Below are positions 54,174 through 64,000 of a stretch of DNA of 64,000 bases, piece after piece; positions within the stretch are counted from its first letter, which is position 1; each line of letters starts with the position of its first letter. Made by a program: the position numbers and the translations under genes. The DNA is from Sodalis sp. Ffu (GTDB lineage: Bacteria; Pseudomonadota; Gammaproteobacteria; Enterobacterales; Enterobacteriaceae). A model generated the notes under the pieces. That model saw nothing but the letters and a program-made list of their open reading frames with translations, was not told the DNA's origin and ran no database searches. The DNA lies in the NCBI GenBank assembly GCA_024748595.1, contig CP072944.1:590001-654000 (forward strand), given 5' to 3'.

Positions 54174-55310
54174 ATGAATGACAACTCATTGTTAGCAATA
54201 TGTGAACAAATCAGCGCACTAGATCTTAAATTGCTATCCTTGCTGGCAAAAAGACGTACACTCGATCTCGCTCGCAGCAAAATCAACTCACAGTGCCCGA
54301 TAGGCTATAAGACACGTGAACATGACTTGCTAGAACGTTTGATGGCTGAAGGTCAAAAATTAAAATTGGATAGCTTCTATGTCACTCGCATGTTTCAAAT
54401 GATCACTGAAGACCCAGTACTGATGCAACAAGCGACGCTGCAATCGAATCTTAATCATTCGGTGGATCATTCAGCGCGCATAGCTTTTCTCGGTCCAGAA
54501 GGCTCATACTCTCACCTGGCCGCTAAACAGTATGGCGCCCGCTATTTCAATCATGTAGTGGAATGTGGCTGTCACAAATTCATCGATATAGCACAACTGG
54601 TGGAAACCGGACAAGCGGAATACGGCATCCTTCCCATTGAAAATTCTAGTTCCGGCTCGATCAACGAGGTTTATGATCTACTGCAGCATACGCACTTATC
54701 TTTGGTAGGCGAAGTTACTATTCCCATCGATCATTGCCTGCTTGCAAACAGCAAGCTTCGGCTTGATCAAATTGAGACAATTTACAGTCATCCACAGCCT
54801 TTTCAGCAATGCAGTCAGTTCTTGACTAATTTTCCGCAATGGAACATTGAATATTGTGAAAGCACCGCATCCGCCATGGAAAAAGTAGCGCAGCTTAATT
54901 GCTCCACAGCCGCCGCATTAGGCGGTGGTCAAGGTGGAGCAATCTACGGATTACAGGTGTTAAAACACAATTTGGCAAACCAACAGAAAAATATCACGCG
55001 CTTTATCGTGCTGGCACGCAACGCCATTGAGGTCATAGAGCAGGTACCTGCAAAAACTATGATGATTATGGCGATAAGACAAAAGTCCCACGCGCTAGTT
55101 AAAGCGCTGCTAGTGCTACGCACCCATGCCATTGTGATGACACAACTTAAATCTCGGCCAATACCCGACAAGCCATGTAAAGAGATGTTTTATATCGATG
55201 TGAAAGCCAACTTACGCAGCGTACAAATGCAAAAAGCGCTGCAAGAAATACAGAGACTTACGTGTTCACTGAAGATACTAGGCTGTTATCCAAGTCAAAA
55301 TATCGTATAG
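54174..55310 (+). CDS. pheA: Chorismate mutase/prephenate dehydratase, mutase site degraded
   Basis: Bifunctional P-protein of phenylalanine synthesis, 378 residues against 386. Domains are chorismate mutase (about 1-90), prephenate dehydratase (about 100-285) and the ACT regulatory domain (about 293-378). The dehydratase is well kept, with FLGPEGSYSHLAA, IENSSSG, YSHPQPFQQC and the catalytic TRF at 275-277. In the mutase domain four of eight active-site residues known from E. coli are changed: Arg11 to Cys10, Lys39 to Asn38, Asp48 to Tyr45 and Ser84 to Pro81. Arg27, Arg48, Glu49 and Gln85 remain. The phenylalanine-binding motifs GALV and ESRP read HALV (306-309) and KSRP (326-329). I infer a dehydratase with weak or no mutase and relaxed feedback. 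Confidence 0.95.
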   Translation: MNDNSLLAICEQISALDLKLLSLLAKRRTLDLARSKINSQCPIGYKTREHDLLERLMAEGQKLKLDSFYVTRMFQMITEDPVLMQQATLQSNLNHSVDHSARIAFLGPEGSYSHLAAKQYGARYFNHVVECGCHKFIDIAQLVETGQAEYGILPIENSSSGSINEVYDLLQHTHLSLVGEVTIPIDHCLLANSKLRLDQIETIYSHPQPFQQCSQFLTNFPQWNIEYCESTASAMEKVAQLNCSTAAALGGGQGGAIYGLQVLKHNLANQQKNITRFIVLARNAIEVIEQVPAKTMMIMAIRQKSHALVKALLVLRTHAIVMTQLKSRPIPDKPCKEMFYIDVKANLRSVQMQKALQEIQRLTCSLKILGCYPSQNIV

Positions 55311-55478
55311 ATGGATGATCCACGATTAACGATTACATATAGGACAGAACAGCTGGCTAATCTAGCTTAATAGAAGTTAAAGCTAGATGGCGTGATCAAG
55401 GTATTCATACACCGTCAGAATACTTGACGAGATATACCGGTTTTATACATGTTGGTTCCATTGTAAGCGTCCCAAACA

Positions 55479-56600
55479 TCATTTACGTCTATCGTTGGCC
55501 TGACGCAACAACACTCTGCTTTCCATCAAAAAGCTCTTAGCATAGCTGCCAAACCAACGTCCTATTTTTTTAAAACGATCAATAAATGCTTGTTTATCGC
55601 CTTGCTCTAACAATGTTATCGCTTCCTCAAATCGCTGGTAATAAAGTTTGATCAACGCTAAATTACTTTTTGACGCCATGATGATGTCTGCATAAAGCTG
55701 CGGATCCTGTGCAAACAGACGCCCTACCATTACTAATTCCAATCGGTAGATTGGCGATGATAATGCCAGCAACTGTTCAAGATCAACATTTTCCTCTGCC
55801 AAATGTAAACCATAAACAAAAGTAGTAAAATGGCGAAGTGCCTGAATAAATGACATATTTTGATCATGCTCTATGGCACTACTGCGATACAAGGTCGCCC
55901 CCCAAATCCGAATTTGCTCCAATAACCACTGATACGCTTCGGAATGGCGCCCTTCACAATAGACCACCACCTGCTTCGCCAGAGTGCCGCTGTCAGATCC
56001 GAACATCGGATGTAACCCTAACACTGGCCCACTATGGACAGATAGCATCGCTTGCAGCGGTGCGTTTTTCACCGAAGTTAAATCCACTAAAATGCAATCA
56101 TCCGGCAGACGAGGCAAGCTATTGATAACCTCAATAGTTAGATGAATAGGTACACTTATCACCACCATACCGGCATCTGCTAGTAATGCTTTCGCCCGCG
56201 GCCAATCTTCCCGCTCCAAGATCTGCACTTTATATCCCGATAACGTTAAGATTTTATCAAACAATCGGCCCATCTGACCACGACCACCAACGATCACTAT
56301 CGTACGCAACTGCGGACACAGGGTTTTAAAACCTTTATTATTTTCACTCAAATAGGATTCACGCATTACACGCCGCAGCACATCTTCGATCAAATCTGGC
56401 GGCACACCCAAATCAGTAGCTTCTTTCCGGCGCGAAGCCAACATTGCTGCTTCGCGGTCAGGCGCATAAATGGGCAAACCGTTGCGACTTTTCACTTCAC
56501 CTACTTCAGCAACTAACGATAACCGTTTAGCTAACAAACCCAACAGGGACTTATCCACCTCATCGATTTTATTTCTTAAGTCGGTAAGCTTCGCTACCAT
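55479..56600 (-). CDS. tyrA: Chorismate mutase/prephenate dehydrogenase (T-protein)
   Basis: Bifunctional enzyme of tyrosine synthesis. From the ATG at 56600 ([16 protein letters not shown]) it has 373 residues, the E. coli length; an ATG five codons earlier (56615) is possible. The mutase domain (about 1-90) keeps its catalytic Arg9, Arg26, Lys37 and the DRE trio at 48-50. The dehydrogenase domain has the NAD fold [12 protein letters not shown] near 101-112 and [11 protein letters not shown] near the catalytic His. Convergent with pheA. aroF, which precedes tyrA in E. coli, is absent. With PheA's mutase degraded, this may be the main source of prephenate for both branches. Confidence 0.96.
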   Translation of the reverse strand: MVAKLTDLRNKIDEVDKSLLGLLAKRLSLVAEVGEVKSRNGLPIYAPDREAAMLASRRKEATDLGVPPDLIEDVLRRVMRESYLSENNKGFKTLCPQLRTIVIVGGRGQMGRLFDKILTLSGYKVQILEREDWPRAKALLADAGMVVISVPIHLTIEVINSLPRLPDDCILVDLTSVKNAPLQAMLSVHSGPVLGLHPMFGSDSGTLAKQVVVYCEGRHSEAYQWLLEQIRIWGATLYRSSAIEHDQNMSFIQALRHFTTFVYGLHLAEENVDLEQLLALSSPIYRLELVMVGRLFAQDPQLYADIIMASKSNLALIKLYYQRFEEAITLLEQGDKQAFIDRFKKIGRWFGSYAKSFLMESRVLLRQANDRRK

Positions 56601-58403
56601 GCTCTCGCGACTCATGCCAAAAATTCCGAAAAAACTGATGGCAGTCCATCATGCTGAGGTTGATCGCGACCATGGATAATATTAGCAATACTATGCCAAA
56701 AATCAGTGATAACTTGCTGTGTAGTCTTGCTTAAAAAAATCTGTAATTTTTTGGAAGAAATCATTACTTGTTCGTCATTGTTAAGCGGAGTTTTTGCATA
56801 TCACTAACTTTTGACTAAAGTGATGCAGTCGCGAGTTATTATACAAAGTTATTATAGTATATAGTACTATTATACTCTATACTAATAATTCTAGTATTTA
56901 TACTAGCATAAATAAACTTTCAATTCCATTTTACATGACAGGGATGTTTCATAAACACTTGTGTCAAAGCCACAGTGTTGACACCTGTACACTACCGTTT
57001 CTCTTAAAACGCATAATAAATCAAAATCTTAAAACTAAAACCAAACTAAAAGAAAGAATCGTATGGGAAATGATCTCATCCCCGTCAATAAACATAAAAT
57101 AATTATATTTTCTATATTATTTTATAAAATATACAATTAACCTGACAGCATAACTCTGTCAACCATCGTCGGGTGATTGGAACTCATACATTACAGGTAT
57201 TTATACTACTTAATTTTTTATTATCTTTATATGTCAAAGATTTATGCAAATATTTCACGCACTAAAGACCTCTGACAGATTTATCTACTCTACGCTGCAA
57301 TACAATTTAAAGAAGCAATATTCACTATAACTCAATACTTTTGTGGCCAAGTGATAATGTTTTCTTAACGTACACTTTAATTTGTAAAAAAGGCAGATGG
57401 AAATCTTAATTTTATCTTATTATGCTTTACCAGATTGGTACTATCAGCTTTTATCGATTAATAGTAGCGTTTGCTAACGAACAATTTCCGAATGGCATTC
57501 GACCAATTCTATCGCAATACCACGGCAAATAAAAATATTCGAGACAACAATGACCTTATGAAAAAAATATTATGGCACACTACCAAGAGATTGCAAAACC
57601 TACATATCCATTATTAATTACACGACGGGCTAAAAATCTTTATCACCTCCGGCCCTGAATAATAACACCTATAATAGCAGTTAAGGATATAAACCTTGGC
57701 CAGCCACTGCTCCTTTAGGTTGCTAAACGTATTTTTTGCAAAAATTGTTCTTAACTTAAATCATCCATACCAACTATTTTGTTTAATAATTTTATCCTTT
57801 CAAGGGAAATTTCCCTATCATTATGTACTTAATATGTCAATTTTATCACCCCTTACAATGGGTCCTCCCCATGGTAGTGCTTACCATACCGTGCAACTTT
57901 TTCCTACTAAACTTAACACTACCGGCCATTCTATCATCAATAACGCTTATTATATTATCATGAACCATAGAAATAATCGATTCGCTGGTTGATAATAAAG
58001 TATCACCTCAAATAAACAGCTTGCTACTGGATCTACTTGCACTAAAAGAGTAGTCATTGTGACTCAACCGCCTACATTAACGTCCAAGCATTTTGCCCAA
58101 TGCTCTGTCATACTACAAACGATTACTGGATAAAACCTTGACCACCATCTTTGATTTCTATCAACATCATCAAAGATACCAGATCTAATTTAGAGCAGCT
58201 TGGGGCTGCTGCACATCATAATCGCCGTTGTTAACGGCTATTTTAAATTTTGAAATATTTACTGCAATGTCCAGGGCGTGCTTCGATATACGTAAATCCT
58301 GTTTTAGGCAACACAATCATCAGGTCACAATCGCTTATCTTCTGCTATAGCAGCCAATCAAAATTTACCAGATGGCTTTACCATCCATCCAAATAAGCTG
58401 TAA
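56601..58403. other. Gene-free spacer after tyrA, first part
   Basis: AT-rich DNA with no gene I can support. The 98-codon open frame at 57696 matches nothing I know and has no ribosome site. A TTTTGTTTAATAAT near 57779 resembles an IS903-type end, but no transposase text was read nearby. Confidence 0.5.
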
Positions 58404-58441
58404 TATACATGTTGATCAATTTAAATTGATCAACATGTATA
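58404..58441. repeat. Perfect 38-base palindrome
   Basis: TATACATGTTGATCAATTT followed directly by its exact inverse, with no loop (58404-58441). It could form a cruciform or be a dimeric protein site. It sits in an otherwise decayed spacer. No T run follows, so terminator function is unlikely. Confidence 0.9.
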
Positions 58442-59424
58442 CATAAATATAAACAATAAAATAACTGACATGCCAACATAAATGGTCAGCTACTAGCAAA
58501 ACGCAATATTATCAATATATAAACTAGCAGAAAATTATAACTTTAGCACTAGCTATGCTTAAGTTCCTGTATCAAATGACCACACCGTTGACCTAAAACT
58601 CCGGCAATTATCTTGCAAGTGAGGGCACTATGCAGCATCAGGTAGGTACTGGGAGGGATGTGAGTTGATTACAATATCAACGAACTTGCATACTTCGTTG
58701 CCAGAACAAGAAGAGTTACCAGTATACTCCACATATATATGATAAATCTTGAATATGGCATCATTATCAATAAACTTAATTTTTATGTAATGGCTTATTA
58801 ACCAACATCCTGCATGGACACTGAAAGGCAATATTTGCTGGAATATAGCATCGTGGTTGAAATTCAATTCACTTATATACCCATGTATAATCCACCTAAA
58901 TATTTTATGCAAATACGACATAAAACGCAGGGGCGTGCTAAAGGAACTAATAGAACTTTTCTGTTATATCTACCATCACCAACACAACCTACTAACTGCT
59001 CTAGTCAGAGCAGCTACCAATGCCATCCATCATAACACTTCTCTCCGCCGACATCCTCTTCATGCTACGCACCTGGCCATTCATCCGAGGTATGTCATCA
59101 CGAGTTTGAGGATGATCTATAATACAGCTTGGAAGCTCAAACACAAGCTGCATGCAGATCATGTGCGAACATAAACAAGATACACCAGGTACTTTGAAAT
59201 TGATGCCGTTACCTGAACTCTAAACAGACGGGAAATTGTAGTGCCCATGCAGTGCCGCAATCGCTATTGAAAAGAAGAAAAATACCCCTGTGCCTCCAGT
59301 TGCGCCGAAGAAGCATTTCACTTGGTCAGTATTAACATAACTTGCCGCACAAGCGGCATCCTGCCCAGTGATACATCTACCTTTAAATGAAGTTCCTATT
59401 AAGCAACGTCAAAACACTATGATT
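58442..59424. other. Gene-free spacer, second part
   Basis: No gene recognised. The segment near 59000-59040 (GCTACCAATGCCATCCAT) resembles 53865-53885 (TCTACCAATGCTATCTAT), so the IS1595-like relic may reach further upstream here. Confidence 0.4.
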
Positions 59425-59560
59425 GGTACCTACCACGCCATTTGTGCTACGATCTATATCGCTTTACCTGACTGATTTTAAGTATCGGTAATCAACAGCT
59501 ATGGCTTTGGAGCACTGATATCACTAGCCAGTATCCAACCTTTAAAATCATTATTAACGA
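59425..59560 (+). mobile_element. IS1595-like transposase tail relic, copy B
   Basis: Reads GTYHAICATIYIALPD then, after a shift, FKYR-NQQLW, which recalls the GTYH...YLDEFKYRFNRR terminus of IS1595/ISXO2-type transposases. It shares clear DNA similarity with 54040-54160. The family label rests on motif memory. Confidence 0.42.
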
Positions 59561-60035
59561 TTATCAAGCAAATTTTGGTGATAAATACACTAGACAAACA
59601 GATCAAATTGAGTCATCTCATTCAATGAACCACCACGCCCCCTAGCTAGGTATCGCAATTCGTAATGTCAGGAGTTCGTTGAATAACAATTGTATTTGTG
59701 ACATGGCTATCTATACTAGAGCGCATTAATGGTAACCTATTTTTATTTGTTATTTTCTGTTAAACGTTACACCCGCCTGATCTCTATCAACATTACACCT
59801 GATCAGCCGTATATCTACGTTAAGATGCACATTATAATCTTCAGCGGCTTTAATTTTCTAAACGTCAGTGCCTGCGTTTAATAAAAGCGTTTTTGTTACT
59901 CACCAAATAATGATTTAAATTTTTATTTGCCATAGAAATTTTCTCTAGAAAAATTGGTGATCTATATTCACTATTAAAATACCAATTTATTTAACAAAGC
60001 CTATCACTATCGTCAGCTTTAATTTGGGATAACCC
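59561..60035. other. Spacer before gmhA
   Basis: No gene. It ends in AATTTATTTAACAAAGCC (59984-60001), a good match to an IS903-type terminal repeat, 35 bases before gmhA. No transposase text was read with confidence. Confidence 0.45.
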
Positions 60036-60614
60036 ATGCATCAAGATTTGATTCGTAACGAACTTAATGAAGCTGCACAAACGCTGAATACATTCCTTAA
60101 CAATCAGCGTCACATCCAATCCATCGAAGACGCAGCGAATATTATATCTACCACCTTTAAAGAAGGAGGAAAGGTTCTTTCCTGCGGCAACGGGGGTTCA
60201 CACTGCGATGCTATGCATTTCGCAGAAGAGTTGACCGGCCACTATCGTAACAATCGTCCTGGTTATCCGGCGATAGCAATTTCCGATCCCAGTCATATCT
60301 CCTGTATTGGCAATGACTTCGGTTATGAGCAAATATTCTCGCGCTATATCGAAGCAGTAGGCAATAAAGGCGACGTGCTGGTAGGCATCTCTACTTCCGG
60401 TAATTCAGCCAATATCCTGCGTGCCATAAAATCAGCACGTACCAAAGGTATGAAGGTAATCCTGTTGACTGGTAAAAAGGGCGGCAAAATGGCCGATAGT
60501 GCCGACGTGGAGATCCGCGTGCCACATTTTGGTTATGCCGATCGCATTCAGGAGATCCATATCAAGGTAATTCACATTTTGGTCCTGATTATCGAAAAAC
60601 AAATGGCAACTTAA
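60036..60614 (+). CDS. gmhA: Sedoheptulose 7-phosphate isomerase
   Basis: First enzyme of ADP-heptose synthesis for the inner core of lipopolysaccharide. The 192 residues equal E. coli. SIS-fold and active-site text is intact: [22 protein letters not shown] (about 49-70), [13 protein letters not shown] (about 119-131), [10 protein letters not shown] and the end [17 protein letters not shown]. It implies the symbiont still makes an LPS core, in line with retained Bam and Tol-Pal systems. A dead yafJ follows, the E. coli order. Confidence 0.97.
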   Translation: MHQDLIRNELNEAAQTLNTFLNNQRHIQSIEDAANIISTTFKEGGKVLSCGNGGSHCDAMHFAEELTGHYRNNRPGYPAIAISDPSHISCIGNDFGYEQIFSRYIEAVGNKGDVLVGISTSGNSANILRAIKSARTKGMKVILLTGKKGGKMADSADVEIRVPHFGYADRIQEIHIKVIHILVLIIEKQMAT

Positions 60615-60921
60615 CGGATACCTGGTCGGACGCAGAATGTAAGAGGGGGGCATGTGTAAATTATAAATTACTCGTCATGAGAGTGACAACATACTGAAAG
60701 ATATTCGCTTTAGTTTTAGGGAATTGGTACAGCAATGGATAATTATTACCCAAAGATTGCTAAGAACACACATTCTCGAGAAGACTAAGATCAAGCAACT
60801 TACAATTCGTTTCCTAATTATAGATCGAAGCACGACGATTGCAGGAAACTTGATTAAACTTTATCTTCCATAATCTATCAGGCTAACCATGACTAAAGCG
60901 CGCTCGGAAATATACCTTCCA
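60615..60921. other. Spacer after gmhA
   Basis: About 300 bases where the N-terminal half of yafJ would lie. No recognisable coding text. Confidence 0.45.
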
Positions 60922-61386
60922 ACCAGAGCTTGGGGCGAGCTAGCAATTAAATTTTATCCATCAGCCAACTGTTATATAGCATCTGGTCGTTGAAAACCGG
61001 CAATTTCTCTTGGAGACACAGCTCAATAACGAGAAGGAATTTTAATGGCGCGAATCACGGAACATTATCTCCATACTCCACGCATTAGCCATCGATGTTC
61101 CGTTATATAGCTAATCGTTAGCATCAGCTGCAACAAAAAGGCATTAATATGCTGTTGTAAAAAGGCTGTATGTGATTTTGATACTGTTCAAGCTATCTTG
61201 CTCAGCTCTTCCAGCACACACCATTAGATAAAACCATACCACATCGCTTAATATGGAAATAAATTTTTGAAAACGAACCACTCCCAACGATGTGGTCACG
61301 GTGATAACACTCAACCGCTGACTGGTAATTAAAGGATAACGTCAGGAAAATAAGTGCTATTTCGGCTAAACGAGCGTAAACAATAA
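60922..61386 (+). pseudogene. yafJ: YafJ (class II glutamine amidotransferase-like), decayed
   Basis: yafJ follows gmhA in E. coli. The + strand reads TRAWGE at 60922, LKTGNF near 60991, QQKGINMLL near 61133 and TTPNDVVTVIT near 61278. After shifts it reads PLTGN and LNERKQ, ending in TAA at 61384-61386. These match the E. coli segments TRELWG, LETGNF, RQKGVFNMLL, TTPNDVVTVIATQPLTGN and LGERVV in order. The N-terminal nucleophile region is missing, and stops and frameshifts abound. Confidence 0.82.
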
Positions 61387-61857
61387 CCGCGCTACTGCGG
61401 TTACATCAGTGGTAACTAACCACATATTTGACAGTATCGCCCGACATCGCAAAGGCTGGGCTAATGTTCGCAACATAGCGATAACTTAGCTACAATTAAC
61501 TACAGAATTCATAATTGATGGAGTAATTATCGCTACCGATATAAATCGATTCACCAGGAAATATGTTAAATAAACCTAAGCGAACTGACTAATTTCTATT
61601 AGTAATTCAGGGACTATCCGCAATTTTTAGCCAGCAACCTATGCTGCTACCATGTGTATCAAAAAGCCATTAAGGTGGCTTTTTTAATTTTTCGTCGTAA
61701 AATAGTCCAGACCTAGCTTCAGCATCCGTCATATTACTTCATAGTGGCAGGCCAGATGATCATATATTGTAGTATCCGCATACTACTCTAACTACGGCGC
61801 TTTTCTGACCATCCGTCATGACATTCCATTTTTGTATTACCAAAATATTTATTCCAG
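61387..61857. other. Spacer with a hairpin, no gene
   Basis: Nothing coding recognised. It contains the terminator-like hairpin at 61661-61688. Confidence 0.45.
61661..61688 (+). terminator. Rho-independent terminator-like hairpin
   Basis: AAAAAGCCA / TGGCTTTTT stem with a 6-base loop, followed by more T bases on the + strand. It may have ended the gmhA-yafJ transcript or a lost gene. Confidence 0.7.
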
Positions 61858-62430
61858 TAACAATTTTGTTGAATAAATCAAATAATTTCTAAAACCTATT
61901 AGCACTCAAAAAAATCTATCACACATGCTATCATTATAATTGTATGCATATTTATAACTAATATTCCCCTGAGATGACAAAATTTGATAAATTCAATGAC
62001 CACAGTTAATAAATATTTTTATTTTATTCAAACTTATACCTTGCAACAGTAAACGGGCTAAAAACTTTAATGTCATGATAGAACTCAACACGCGGCAACA
62101 TCGATCATATTACTATTGACGTTACTTGGCTAAAAATTTGTGGTGAAAGAAATAAAAAATAGAAGAGAAAGTCAAGAAAAATGCTATATCTATCTGCATA
62201 ATCAACAGTGCTGAACGCAATACTACAACACATGACATCATTCACTATGACCTACTGCTGCGTAATCTAACGGATTACGAAGCACAACTTGTATATTACA
62301 GCAAATATACAAAAAAAACTCGATTACCATCGATGCTATCTGCAGAGATAGACGTATCACGAATAAAACGGCTATCGACAGACATCATGATATTGCCAGA
62401 TACAGATAGCTAAAAGGCAATGGTCATAAA
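61858..62430 (+). mobile_element. IS903-type relic, copy 8
   Basis: The end ATTTTGTTGAATAAATC (61863-61879) matches the element terminus. Across damage, AKNFNVM and ACGCGG-CAACATCG (the TRGEIAHL region) are seen near 62060-62110. HDIIHYDLLLRNLTDYEA appears near 62231 (HEIICSDLSLNNVTDSEA) and DYHRCYL near 62333, with the -ETAMYR-K tail after it. Confidence 0.72.
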
Positions 62431-62970
62431 AACATCTTGACATCGCTTCACCTATCTCAGATAGCACCCAATTATAGATCATGGTTATGGTTTTACCCAT
62501 CAAATGGTTATGTGCCATCTTAAGCCTCGGCTAAACAAGCAAAATACCAAGCCCCAATTTATGATAACCATATTGCGCAACAGACATTTTTTATAGTGAT
62601 CCGATAAAATAAGCATAGTCTGTTATAAAGTAGTATATCTACAGATGTATTTTACTACCTAAACAACAAACACTGAACAGCACTTTGCTGTTATCACTGC
62701 AACAGTGCACCAGCAGACCAACACCTTTTATTGATATTGCTATCAATGGTACAAAATCTATTATTTACCACCATTTCTCAATTCCTAATAGTTCACATTA
62801 CTACATAAATCACATTTCAACTTTAAAATCAGGCGGGTTAAAACTATGCAACATTGAATACTCTCGTATCGAGAGTTTATATAATATCACTGGCTGTATT
62901 GATATCTCTAGAATAAAATAGCTATGAATTAACCTGAAGGCGCGAAAATTGAGTTTAATAGGCGGTGACC
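62431..62970. other. Spacer before yafD
   Basis: No gene supported. The 78-codon open frame at 62685 has no family I recognise. Confidence 0.45.
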
Positions 62971-63822
62971 GTGCCAAAAGAAACATATGCAGTCAGATAT
63001 GTCGCGGACCAGCCAGTCGAGCGTATATCCCCTCCACTTGCCTCTGGCCAATTAAGACGGACACTGCCATCGGGAAAACCTTTACCTGGTTCACGCATTT
63101 TGCGGGTTATGGTATGGAATATTTTTAAACAACAACGCGCTAATTGGCTATCTGTCTTGCAAGAATTTGGAAGAAACGCACAACTGATCTTGTTGCAAGA
63201 GGCTCAGACCACGCCGGAACTAGTAAAATATGCCACCTCTCATTATCTAGCGGCAGACCAGGTACCCGCGCTAATTTTTCCGCAACACCCCTCCGGGGTT
63301 ATGACTTTATCCGCTACGCATCCAATTTATTGCTGTCCGCTACGCGAGCGTGAACCACTATTGCGGTTGGCTAAGTCGGCGCTAGTTACCGTGTATCCCA
63401 TTCATAACGGGCAACTGCTGATGGTGGTTAATATCCATGCTGTTAATTTTAGCTTTGGTATTGATGTTTACACCAAGCAGTTAGAGCCCATTGGTGAACA
63501 AATACTTCATCATTATGGGCCAGTTATTACCGCAGGAGATTTTAATGCCTGGAGTCGACAAAGAATGCTGGCGTTGCATCGATTCACAGAACGAATGGGA
63601 CTGGGAGAAGTCACTTTTATTGACGATCAGCGTAGACGGACCTTCGGTAGACCATTAGATTTTATTTTTTATCGTGATATGAAAGTCTCTGAGGCATCTG
63701 TGCTCGTGACACAAGCATCAGATCATAACCCGTTATTGGTCGAGTTTCAACCTGTACCACACATACCAACTAAAACTGACGGCGCCGCAGATCATAGGTT
63801 TCGATTAACCAAAATTGGGTAG
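62971..63822 (+). CDS. yafD: Endonuclease/exonuclease/phosphatase family protein YafD
   Basis: Member of the EEP superfamily; its substrate is not established. The fold markers are present: [18 protein letters not shown], the metal Glu in [35 protein letters not shown] and the terminal catalytic [14 protein letters not shown] at 62971 aligns with the E. coli start (also GTG); a GTG two codons earlier (62965) is possible. The 283-residue product is about 17 longer than in E. coli, through a C-terminal extension ([14 protein letters not shown] and beyond). Confidence 0.94.
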   Translation: MPKETYAVRYVADQPVERISPPLASGQLRRTLPSGKPLPGSRILRVMVWNIFKQQRANWLSVLQEFGRNAQLILLQEAQTTPELVKYATSHYLAADQVPALIFPQHPSGVMTLSATHPIYCCPLREREPLLRLAKSALVTVYPIHNGQLLMVVNIHAVNFSFGIDVYTKQLEPIGEQILHHYGPVITAGDFNAWSRQRMLALHRFTERMGLGEVTFIDDQRRRTFGRPLDFIFYRDMKVSEASVLVTQASDHNPLLVEFQPVPHIPTKTDGAADHRFRLTKIG

Positions 63823-64000
63823 ACATTAAATTAAAAAAGTAGTATTTTATATATGATTTTATTGTCACGAGAGATGCTCTTTACTGCTAGCGCTTATGCA
63901 GCTGTCTAAAAAGCCTACTACTAGTTAATACATCGTCAACTTAAGCCTGCGCGTAAAACGTGCCAAAAATATTTTTTAAACGTTGCAACCTGTTCTATTT

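Noticed and set aside
57696-57992. 98-codon open frame in the tyrA-gmhA spacer
   Set aside because: No ribosome site, no recognisable domain and AT-rich chance composition; kept only as a spacer note.

Overview
The window looks like part of the chromosome of a host-restricted bacterial symbiont of the Enterobacterales. Every intact gene is closest to its E. coli counterpart (family comparison from memory, no search run). Gene order follows E. coli in blocks: manXYZ-cspC; aroG/gpmA; nadA-cpoB-pal-tolBARQ-sucDCBA-sdhBADC/gltA-ybgI; mreBCD; tusE-tRNA-Ser-hspQ; 23S rRNA-clpB-rluD/bamD-pheA/tyrA; gmhA and yafD. About 36 kb of the 64 kb is protein coding (37 genes). The rest is long AT-rich spacer holding decayed genes and insertion-sequence relics. 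That is the picture of a symbiont in mid-reduction, not of a free-living cell. A Sodalis-like ancestry would fit the IS903-type relics, but this is a guess.

Layout. 1-3 kb: mannose PTS operon with a strong terminator. 3.6-4.1 kb: cspC with a frameshifted yobF. 5.6-7.5 kb: aroG and gpmA, convergent. 8.3-14.6 kb: nadA and the complete Tol-Pal system. 15.8-28.6 kb: the full set of 2-oxoglutarate dehydrogenase, succinyl-CoA synthetase, succinate dehydrogenase and citrate synthase genes, then ybgI. 30.6-33.4 kb: mreBCD. 34.6-35.3 kb: dead rng. 36.2-38.1 kb: tusE, tRNA-Ser and hspQ. 38.8-42.9 kb: sppA and sdaC. 43.1-46.7 kb: tRNA-Thr, tRNA-Trp, tRNA-Asp and a 23S rRNA gene whose operon has no 16S or 5S gene. 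48-56.6 kb: clpB, dead yfiH, rluD, bamD, pheA and tyrA. 60-64 kb: gmhA, dead yafJ and yafD.

How the genes work together. The window keeps core carbon flow (mannose/glucose uptake, phosphoglycerate mutase, TCA steps), envelope integrity (Tol-Pal, BamD, MreBCD, GmhA, SppA), stress control (ClpB, HspQ), NAD synthesis, and the entry and branch enzymes of phenylalanine/tyrosine synthesis (AroG, PheA, TyrA). This suits a nutritional symbiont that supplies aromatic amino acids.

I found no new defence system, CRISPR array, prophage or biosynthetic cluster. The most informative signals are: PheA with a degraded chorismate mutase site and altered phenylalanine-binding motifs beside an intact TyrA mutase; a 23S-only rRNA operon apparently made by recombination between two boxA elements; a frameshift that cuts off the MreC tail while the tail frame stays open into mreD; and many relics of one IS903-type element in the spacers.
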